19,539 nucleotides of DNA from CAYJFG01 sp051881695 (GTDB lineage: Bacteria; Bacillota; Clostridia; Oscillospirales; Acutalibacteraceae), in NCBI GenBank assembly GCA_051881695.1, contig JBJEQJ010000002.1, positions 1 to 19,539 on the forward strand. Direction: 5' to 3'. The notes beneath the pieces were generated by a model, which was given only the letters and a program-made list of their open reading frames with translations, ran no database searches and was not told the origin of the DNA. Made by a program: the position numbers and the translations under genes. Below are positions 14,009-19,539 of this stretch, in pieces (position 1 is the stretch's first letter; every line of letters starts with the position of its first letter).

Positions 14009-15457
14009 ATGAATAAACGTATTATTATCTATATTCTTGGCTGGGTTCTTATAATTGAGGGCGCTGCTATGCAGATTGCAACTGTTACCTCAATAATTTA
14101 CGGAGAAAAAGAGGGTTTTTATTTTCTTATTATAGGTGCCGTAAGCGCAGCTTTAGGCTTTCTTGCCGTTAAGGTGAAAAAGCCTAAAAATATGGTGCTT
14201 TATCAGAAGGCAGGCTTTGCCGCCACAGCGCTGAGCTGGATTTTTATGTCACTTATAGGCTGTCTGCCGTTCTTTTTAAGCGGCGAAATTCCTTCTTTTA
14301 TTGACGCTTTTTTTGAAACCGTTTCAGGTTTTACTACGACAGGCTCAACAATTCTATCTGATATAGAAAGCCTATCACACGGTATGCTTATTTGGCGAAG
14401 CTTTCTTCACTGGCTGGGCGGAATGGGCGTTATTGTCTTTTTACTTGCAATTATTCCGAAGCTCGGCGGTCAGCAGAATATTTACCTTATGAAAGCGGAG
14501 AGTCCCGGTCCGATAATCGGTAAGGCTGTGCCGCATATGAGAAGCTACGCCGCACTCCTTTACGGTATATATATAGGACTTACGGTTCTTGAGATTGTTT
14601 TTTTGCTTTGCGGCGGAATGGGATTATTTGACGCCTTGAATACAGCCTTTGCAACAGCAGGAACAGGCGGCTTCGGAATTCATAATACAAATGTTGCCGC
14701 CTACAACAGCTACTATCTGCAAACAGTTATTGCCGTATTTATGCTTTTATTCGGAATAAATTTTTCTTTTTATATTCTTCTGATCGGCAAAAAATTTAAG
14801 CAGGCATTTAAAATTGAAGAGCTCTGGGTTTATCTCGGAATTGTTGCTGTCTCGGTTTTGATTATTACAATCAACATAAGCTCACTTTACCCCACACTTT
14901 ACGACTCCTTCCATCAAAGCTTTTTCTATGTTTCGTCTATAATGACTACTACGGGCTTCGGTATAGGCGATGTCAACCATTGGCCGGAGCTTTCCAAGGC
15001 TGTGATAATAATTATAACCTTTATCGGCGCAATGGCAGGAAGTACAGGCGGCGGCTTTAAGGTTTCAAGACTTCTTATACTGTGTAAAGAGGTAAAAAAG
15101 GAGTTTGCTCTTTTAATCCATCCAAGAAATGTAAAATCAGTAAAAATGGACGGAAAAACAGTTGACCACAGCGTAATGCGCAGTACATCGGTTTTTCTTG
15201 TTGTATATCTGGGAATATTTATGTTAAGCTTTCTGCTTATTTCAATAGAAAACAAGGATTTTCTGACAAGCTTTACAAGCGTTGCGGCAAACCTGAATAA
15301 CACAGGCCCCGGACTTGGAGAAGTGGGCCCGACAGGCAATTATGCCGGATTCAGTATTTTTTCCAAGTGTGTGCTTATTTTTGATATGCTCGCAGGACGA
15401 CTTGAGCTGTTCCCGCTTCTGCTTCTGTTTACACCGTCTGCATGGAAAAAATCATAA
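14009..15457 (+). CDS. trkH: Trk potassium transporter membrane subunit TrkH
   Basis: This is the potassium-conducting membrane subunit of the Trk uptake system. It has 482 residues, about eight to ten transmembrane helices and the four pore-loop filter sequences of the family: TTTGS (about 109-113), GTGGF, TTTGF and NNTGPG. It also has the SFLHWLGGMGVIVF segment and ends GRLELFPLLLLFTPSAW, the normal TrkH C-terminus, so it is complete. The start ATG 14009 is 15 bases after the trkA stop, with GAGG overlapping that stop. With trkA it forms a complete two-gene uptake system. No clear terminator follows; the next gene has its own promoter. Confidence 0.95.
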   Translation: MNKRIIIYILGWVLIIEGAAMQIATVTSIIYGEKEGFYFLIIGAVSAALGFLAVKVKKPKNMVLYQKAGFAATALSWIFMSLIGCLPFFLSGEIPSFIDAFFETVSGFTTTGSTILSDIESLSHGMLIWRSFLHWLGGMGVIVFLLAIIPKLGGQQNIYLMKAESPGPIIGKAVPHMRSYAALLYGIYIGLTVLEIVFLLCGGMGLFDALNTAFATAGTGGFGIHNTNVAAYNSYYLQTVIAVFMLLFGINFSFYILLIGKKFKQAFKIEELWVYLGIVAVSVLIITINISSLYPTLYDSFHQSFFYVSSIMTTTGFGIGDVNHWPELSKAVIIIITFIGAMAGSTGGGFKVSRLLILCKEVKKEFALLIHPRNVKSVKMDGKTVDHSVMRSTSVFLVVYLGIFMLSFLLISIENKDFLTSFTSVAANLNNTGPGLGEVGPTGNYAGFSIFSKCVLIFDMLAGRLELFPLLLLFTPSAWKKS

Positions 15458-15460
15458 GCC

Positions 15461-15489
15461 TTGATTATCTGACAGAATATGTATATAAT
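15461..15489 (+). promoter_or_regulatory. Promoter of the phosphoglycerate mutase gene
   Basis: TTGATT (15461-15466), a 17-base spacer and TATAAT (15484-15489) predict a start near 15496. It begins 4 bases after the trkH stop, so the mutase gene can be expressed apart from trkAH. Confidence 0.75.
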
Positions 15490-15544
15490 TTAATAGAATA
15501 AAAATCTATTAAAACGCTAAATTTAAAAGGGGTTTGGTGAAAAA

Positions 15545-16759
15545 ATGAAATACGCAGTAGTTTTGTGCGACGGCATGGCAGACTATCCGGTAGAAGCATT
15601 AAACGGAAAAACTCCTATGTCTGTAGCAAATAAGCCGTGTATGAACGAGCTTGCAAAGCACGCAGAGGTAGGACTTGTAAAAACAGTTGCAGACGGCTTA
15701 AAGCCCGGCAGCGATGTAGCAAATCTTTCTGTAATGGGATATGAGCCTGCAAAATATTATACGGGACGTTCACCGCTGGAGGCGGCAAGCATCGGCATAG
15801 ATTTGAAAGACGATGACGTAACGCTCAGGTGCAACCTTGTTACCCTTTCCGAAGAAGAAAACTATGAGGACAAAATAATGGTTGACTACTGCGCCGACGA
15901 TATTTCGTCCGAAGAAGCAAAAGTTTTGATTGAATATATTGAGGAAAAGCTCGGCAATGAGGAATTTAAATTTTACAGCGGCGTAAGCTACCGACACTGT
16001 CTGGTATGGAGCAAGGGCTTTCCCCACCCGGGCGAGCTTACACCTCCACATGATATAACAGACAGAAAAATTACAGATTATGTTCCGCAGGGCGAGCACA
16101 CAGACAAGCTGTATGACTTAATGAAGAAAAGCTATAATCTGCTTAAAGAGCACCCTGTAAACAAGAAAAGAATTGAACGCGGAAAACGTCCTGCAAACTC
16201 AATTTGGCTTTGGGGTGAGGGACAAAAGCCGATACTTGACAGCTTTGAAAATAAGTTTGGCGTAAAGGGTTCTGTAATTTCCGCTGTTGACCTGTTAAAG
16301 GGCATTGGAATATGCGCCGGAATGAACACCTGCGATGTTGAGGGAGCAACCGGGTATATTGATACAAACTTTGAAGGCAAGCTTAAGGCGGCTTTAGACG
16401 AGCTTAAATCCGGACAGGATTTTGTGTATATTCACGTTGAAGCGCCTGACGAATGCGGTCACAGAGGCGAGCAGGAAAACAAAATAAAATCTATTGAATT
16501 GATTGATGAAAAAATACTGGCACCGCTTATAAAGGAGCTTAAAGGAATGGGCGATTTTGCCGTTATGGTGCTGCCCGACCATCCTACTCCGCTTGCAATT
16601 AAAACGCATTGCAGCGCCCCGGTACCGTATCTTTTATACAGAAGCAACGATTTAAAGGAAAGCGGTGTATCGGTTTTTGACGAGGAAAGCGCAAAAAACA
16701 CCGGCGTTTACCTGGAAGAGGGATATACGCTGATGAACAGATTTTTATCAGAAAGATAA
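15545..16759 (+). CDS. apgM: Cofactor-independent phosphoglycerate mutase, archaeal type (ApgM family)
   Basis: A 404-residue alkaline-phosphatase-superfamily enzyme predicted to interconvert 2- and 3-phosphoglycerate without bisphosphoglycerate. The N-terminal metal site CDGMAD (8-13), active-site Ser 56 in PGSDVANLS, YTGRSPLEAAS, HVEAPDECGHRGE and LPDHPTPLAIKTHCSAPVPYLLY agree with the archaeal aPGAM family. A subgroup of this family in Clostridia has been proposed to be a homoserine kinase substitute. No threonine gene adjoins here, so the family call is firm but the substrate is less so. ATG 15545 has GGTG and AAAAGGGG upstream. A strong terminator follows the gene. Confidence 0.9.
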   Translation: MKYAVVLCDGMADYPVEALNGKTPMSVANKPCMNELAKHAEVGLVKTVADGLKPGSDVANLSVMGYEPAKYYTGRSPLEAASIGIDLKDDDVTLRCNLVTLSEEENYEDKIMVDYCADDISSEEAKVLIEYIEEKLGNEEFKFYSGVSYRHCLVWSKGFPHPGELTPPHDITDRKITDYVPQGEHTDKLYDLMKKSYNLLKEHPVNKKRIERGKRPANSIWLWGEGQKPILDSFENKFGVKGSVISAVDLLKGIGICAGMNTCDVEGATGYIDTNFEGKLKAALDELKSGQDFVYIHVEAPDECGHRGEQENKIKSIELIDEKILAPLIKELKGMGDFAVMVLPDHPTPLAIKTHCSAPVPYLLYRSNDLKESGVSVFDEESAKNTGVYLEEGYTLMNRFLSER

Positions 16760-16775
16760 CTTTAGATATGCTAAA

Positions 16776-16808
16776 CCCGGCAGCATTTATTATGCAGCCG
16801 GGCTTTAT
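16776..16808 (+). terminator. Intrinsic terminator after apgM
   Basis: CCCGGC (16776-16781) pairs with GCCGGG (16797-16802), with GCAT/ATGC inside after an A-A mismatch. CTTTATTT follows. It lies between convergent apgM and nrdR and may serve both. Confidence 0.8.
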
Positions 16809-16839
16809 TTATGGTATTTAATAATAATATAAAATAAGC

Positions 16840-17295
16840 TTATTTCTCATTCAAAAGCTTATTAAGCTCCTCCATAAAGGTGTTAATGTCTTTAAACTGG
16901 CGGTATACCGAGGCAAAGCGAACATATGAAACCTCGTCTACATTTTTTAAATGCTCCATAGCATATTCGCCGATTAGCTTGGAGGTTACCTCCTTATCCA
17001 AAGAATTCTGAAGCTTTGCTTCAATATCGTCAACCATTTTTTCTATTGTTGCAATAGACACAGGTCTTTTTTCACAAGCACGCAGAATACCGGCTGTCAG
17101 CTTGTTTCTGTCGAACACTTCTCTTGATTTATCTCTTTTAACAACGATTATCGGAACAGTTTCAATCACCTCATGCGTTGTAAAACGCTTGCCGCAATTC
17201 AAACATTCTCTTCTTCTTCTTATTCTCTCTCCGTCGTCTGCCGAGCGGGAGTCAATTACCTTGCTTTCTTCAAAACTGCAAAACGGACATTTCAT
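16840..17295 (-). CDS. nrdR: Transcriptional repressor NrdR
   Basis: NrdR represses ribonucleotide reductase genes in response to dATP/ATP. Its 151 residues match the family. The N-terminal zinc ribbon has Cys 3, 6, 31 and 34 (CPFC, CLNC), with the basic IRRRREC segment that contacts DNA. The ATP-cone runs from about 49 to 139 (VVKRDKSREVFDRNKL). The start is ATG 17295, with GGAAGG 7 bases upstream; an upstream in-frame extension crosses the promoter and is rejected. It has its own promoter carrying two NrdR-box-like sites, suggesting autoregulation. No nrd structural gene is in the window. Confidence 0.96.
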   Translation of the reverse strand: MKCPFCSFEESKVIDSRSADDGERIRRRRECLNCGKRFTTHEVIETVPIIVVKRDKSREVFDRNKLTAGILRACEKRPVSIATIEKMVDDIEAKLQNSLDKEVTSKLIGEYAMEHLKNVDEVSYVRFASVYRQFKDINTFMEELNKLLNEK

Positions 17296-17352
17296 ATTAT
17301 TAACCTTCCTTTCATTGTTCTTACGCATAATATCTAAAATTAGAATAGATTT

Positions 17353-17382
17353 ATTATACCATATATTGTTTAAAATTGGCAA
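17353..17382 (-). promoter_or_regulatory. Promoter of nrdR (extended -10)
   Basis: Minus strand TTGCCA (17382-17377), an 18-base spacer ending TGG, and TATAAT (17358-17353). The TG one base before TATAAT is an extended -10. Predicted start near 17346, about 50 bases before the ATG. Confidence 0.8.
17356..17371. promoter_or_regulatory. NrdR box 1
   Basis: ATACCATATATTGTTT matches 13 of 16 positions of an NrdR-box consensus of the form ACACTATATATTGTGT. It overlaps the -10 box and the spacer of the nrdR promoter. Confidence 0.55.
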
Positions 17383-17385
17383 TAG

Positions 17386-17401
17386 ATACTATATATGCAT
17401 A
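17386..17401. promoter_or_regulatory. NrdR box 2 (half-conserved)
   Basis: ATACTATATATGCATA matches the left half of the NrdR-box consensus well and the right half poorly. It starts exactly 30 bp from box 1, about three helical turns, as is usual for paired NrdR sites, and lies just upstream of the -35 box. Confidence 0.45.
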
Positions 17402-17424
17402 TTAAACAAGGATTTTTACGAAAA

Positions 17425-18237
17425 TTAAGTCAAAGTAAACAACGAAGACTTCTTAACCTCTTTTTTTAAAAATTCGTAAGAGGACACAAGCTCATCTGCA
17501 TCTGTAAAATTAGTTCTGTATACCTCTATAATTAAATCTCCCGTAAAGCTATTGTCACTTAAAATTCTGAAAAGCTTATTGTAATCCATTGTGCCCTTTC
17601 CGGGTAAAAGGCAGTCACACCCCGGCTTATTGTCATTTATATGAATATGCACAATGCTTTCTCCCATCGCTGTGCACATTTCATACGGGTCTGCTCCGCT
17701 TCTTACAGACTGCTTAATATCAAAGACAAATTTTGCTCTGTCCCCTAAGTATTCCTTCATTTCTTTTATAAAGTCTATCCTCTGACTTCTGAAGAGATTT
17801 ACGTTTTCCTGTGCAACCGTAACACCGTATTTCTCCCCCAAAAGTGAAAGCTCAGCAAATTTTTCAAAATACTCTTTATTTGAGATTCCGCCGATTTCCG
17901 GTGTTTTTCTGTCGCCGTGGATAACCAAAAGCTTTGCACCGAGCATGGCGGCAGTTTTAAAATAATTCTCATAGAATTTAAGCGTATCGCGGTATCTGCG
18001 TGTATAATCCGTAAACAATAAGTACGGCTCATAGCCTGAGGTAAACGGATGCATTGACTTAACGGTTGCTCCGTAATTTTTAAGCTTAGCTTTCAGTATA
18101 TTTATAAAATGCGGATTTATCTCGCTTATTGTGTTAAAAAATATTTCAAAATGAGAAAAGCCGCAGTTAAGTAAAATATCCAGCGCCTCCTCAGTTGGGT
18201 TTGGATACATACAGGCAGTTGAAATTCCAATTTTCAT
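17425..18237 (-). CDS. Sugar phosphate isomerase/epimerase family protein (xylose isomerase-like TIM barrel)
   Basis: A 270-residue protein of the AP endonuclease 2 / xylose isomerase-like TIM-barrel family. The barrel strands carry the expected metal-ligand positions: KSMHPF, LVIHGDRK, VTVAQENV (Glu), FVFDIKQ (Asp), HIHINDN (His) and LIIEVYR (Glu). Substrates in the family range from sugars and inosose to DNA abasic sites, and the context gives no hint, so the reaction is not assigned. ATG 18237 has GGAG (18250-18253) upstream at a long 12-base spacing. It lies between the zinc-ribbon TM2 gene, whose terminator precedes it, and nrdR. No good own promoter is visible, so it may depend on read-through. 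Confidence 0.85.
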   Translation of the reverse strand: MKIGISTACMYPNPTEEALDILLNCGFSHFEIFFNTISEINPHFINILKAKLKNYGATVKSMHPFTSGYEPYLLFTDYTRRYRDTLKFYENYFKTAAMLGAKLLVIHGDRKTPEIGGISNKEYFEKFAELSLLGEKYGVTVAQENVNLFRSQRIDFIKEMKEYLGDRAKFVFDIKQSVRSGADPYEMCTAMGESIVHIHINDNKPGCDCLLPGKGTMDYNKLFRILSDNSFTGDLIIEVYRTNFTDADELVSSYEFLKKEVKKSSLFTLT

Positions 18238-18266
18238 TTAAAATATCACTCCGAAAAACTCTGATG

Positions 18267-18304
18267 AAAATTCAAAAGGCAGGCATCAAACGATGCACTG
18301 CCTT
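18267..18304 (-). terminator. Intrinsic terminator after the TM2 protein gene
   Basis: On the minus strand AAGGCAG (18304-18298) pairs with CTGCCTT (18282-18276), with GCATC/GATGC inside and a GTTT loop. TTTTGAATTTT follows. It sits between the TM2 gene and the TIM-barrel gene. Confidence 0.75.
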
Positions 18305-18327
18305 ATTATTGACAATTTAAATTAAAA

Positions 18328-18735
18328 TCAGTCGCCTAACGGAACACCCTTGCCGTCAACTGCAATGCTTCCTGTTAAAATCATAATACCTTCAATAAGA
18401 CCCCAGATTTCAGAAACTATTCCTCCGATACCGCAAGTAGCAATAGTAATGACAAGCTGAATAACAGCCTTTGCTGTATATCCGAGATAGAAGTTATGTA
18501 CACCTAAAGCTCCTAAGAAGATACCAAGCAGACCAGCAGCCATTTTTGATTTTTGCTGACCCTGAGGAACAGGAACAGAAAAAGCTACTCCGCACTGTGT
18601 GCAAACTGCTGCATTCGGTGCTGAAGGTGCTCCGCAGTTATTACAAAACTGATTTCCCTGACCTACCGGTACACCGCACTTTATGCATACAGCCGCCATA
18701 TTATCAAGCGGCGCTCCGCAATTTCTACAAAACAT
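18328..18735 (-). CDS. Double zinc-ribbon, TM2-domain membrane protein
   Basis: A 135-residue protein. Two successive zinc ribbons have Cys pairs at 3/6 with 17/20 and at 31/34 with 45/48 (CRNCG, CIKCG, CNNCG, CTQCG). After a Pro/Gln linker comes a TM2 domain (about 69-125) with two hydrophobic segments around GVHNFYLGY, the conserved turn of the family. The function of TM2 proteins in bacteria is not known. The start ATG 18735 has GGAGG at 18743-18747; the upstream in-frame codon at 18753 overlaps that site. It has a perfect promoter of its own and a terminator, so it is a single-gene unit. Confidence 0.88.
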   Translation of the reverse strand: MFCRNCGAPLDNMAAVCIKCGVPVGQGNQFCNNCGAPSAPNAAVCTQCGVAFSVPVPQGQQKSKMAAGLLGIFLGALGVHNFYLGYTAKAVIQLVITIATCGIGGIVSEIWGLIEGIMILTGSIAVDGKGVPLGD

Positions 18736-18778
18736 ATTAAAACCTCCGTTCATTTATTTAATTCATTAAATTAATTTT

Positions 18779-18807
18779 ATTATAAGTTATGAAACAATGT
18801 TTGTCAA
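18779..18807 (-). promoter_or_regulatory. Promoter of the TM2 protein gene
   Basis: Minus strand TTGACA (18807-18802), a 17-base spacer and TATAAT (18784-18779) are perfect consensus. The -35 box contains the TGA stop codon (18806-18804) of the upstream hydrolase gene. Confidence 0.88.
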
Positions 18808-19539
18808 TGCTTCCGTCTTATTTTTAAAAATTCTTCGCTGCTTTTCGTTATTTCTTTAATAAGAAGCGATATTTTTTGTTTTTTGTCATCTGTATAATTC
18901 TTGGTAGCTATAATAATAAGTTCTGAAATTGCCTGAAGCATACCGCTTCTCACCTTTGGGTCAAGTTTTTTAATTGCAGAAATAATACCTGACGCCGTTT
19001 CTTTTCTGTTTTCAAGCAATTTATCAAAGGATTCTGCATTACTTGCGCCCAAAACAGAAAAGAGTGTATCTACAAATTGTGTTCTCTCATCAGTCGGCAT
19101 CTGCTCAATCCATTTATTAAGAGATTCATTCATAAGCTGCGTTTTTACGTTTATCTCCTGCATTTTAACAAAGCTGTCGCCCTCTACCTTCCATGACAGC
19201 GGGTCATGCTGCAAAAGCCATACACCGTCGCTGTCTACAATTGTATATTTTTGGCTGTTATAAAACAACATACCGACAACAGAATAATGCGGAACAAGCT
19301 TTATTACTTTTTCTTTAATCTCTTTATAGCCTGAGGTTGAAAAAAATTCTTCAGTAAAGCCCGGACCGTCGTTGTTGTAGACGGCGGTTATCCTTCGCTT
19401 TACACTCTTGCTAATGCCTGCCGCAGCATACACAGCTAAATTTCCGCCTTTTGAGTGACCTCCTACTCTCAGCTTTTGTTTATATGAACGTGCTATTAAT
19501 TCAAGATAGCTTTGAGCCTGAATTTGTGCCGGAACAGGA
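18804..19539 (-). CDS. Mbeg1/DUF2974-like alpha/beta hydrolase (5' end outside window)
   Basis: The frame is open from the right edge to TGA 18804-18806, giving about 245 visible residues. A GTG at 19433 is internal, not the start. Near the left end of the visible protein is the nucleophile elbow VGGHSKGGNLAVYAAAG (19460-19420 region) with the active-site Ser of an alpha/beta hydrolase. IVYNNDGPGF-like residues (AVYNNDGPGF) follow. This pattern is typical of the DUF2974 (Mbeg1-like) family, lipase-like proteins of unknown substrate. The C-terminal half is helical, with no signal or membrane segment seen. The N-terminus is missing. Confidence 0.8.
   Translation of the reverse strand, partial: PVPAQIQAQSYLELIARSYKQKLRVGGHSKGGNLAVYAAAGISKSVKRRITAVYNNDGPGFTEEFFSTSGYKEIKEKVIKLVPHYSVVGMLFYNSQKYTIVDSDGVWLLQHDPLSWKVEGDSFVKMQEINVKTQLMNESLNKWIEQMPTDERTQFVDTLFSVLGASNAESFDKLLENRKETASGIISAIKKLDPKVRSGMLQAISELIIIATKNYTDDKKQKISLLIKEITKSSEEFLKIRRKH

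Noticed and set aside
17102..17428. Plus-strand ORF of 108 residues opposite nrdR
   Set aside because: It is antisense to the conserved nrdR frame and its promoter, with no ribosome binding site or recognisable domain.

Overview
The window looks like the chromosome of an anaerobic, fermentative, low-to-moderate GC Gram-positive of the class Clostridia, most likely a gut Ruminococcus-type (Oscillospirales) bacterium. This is inferred from strong GGAGG ribosome binding sites, near-consensus TTGACA/TATAAT promoters, AdhE with a Rex-like operator, a flavin reductase-rubredoxin fusion, formate-THF ligase, and a dockerin-like C-terminus at the left edge. I see no phage, IS, integron, CRISPR or toxin-antitoxin genes. 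It reads as ordinary core genome with several well-preserved regulatory elements.

Left part (1-3660): the tail of a dockerin-like protein (+) ends at 65 and is followed by two tandem intrinsic terminators. A short interval then holds a possible decayed small ORF. Next is a minus-strand P-type cation ATPase. Its leader has a consensus promoter, a czcD (NiCo) transition-metal riboswitch and an intrinsic terminator that shares a strand with the aptamer. This points to metal-induced metal export. A tRNA-Ala(GGC) lies on the minus strand just before the next plus-strand operon.

Middle part (3597-9553): a probable operon fhs-tsaE-tsaB-rpiB (one-carbon metabolism, t6A tRNA modification, pentose phosphate isomerisation) is followed by two lipoproteins, an SGNH hydrolase and a DUF4358-like protein. 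Converging on it is a minus-strand flavin reductase-rubredoxin (Hrb-like) gene, probably in redox or oxygen defence.

Right part (9554-19539): adhE (-) is driven by a consensus promoter overlapped by a Rex-type palindrome. Diverging from it is trkA-trkH (K+ uptake), with a leader hairpin before trkA. Then comes an archaeal-type cofactor-independent phosphoglycerate mutase with its own promoter. On the minus strand are nrdR, with a promoter carrying two NrdR-box-like sites about 30 bp apart, a sugar isomerase-type TIM-barrel protein, a double zinc-ribbon TM2 membrane protein, and a Mbeg1/DUF2974-like alpha/beta hydrolase that runs off the right edge.

The most noteworthy items are regulatory: the NiCo riboswitch on the P-type ATPase, the Rex/adhE promoter overlap, and the tandem NrdR boxes on nrdR itself. 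I did not find a convincing wholly new biological system.
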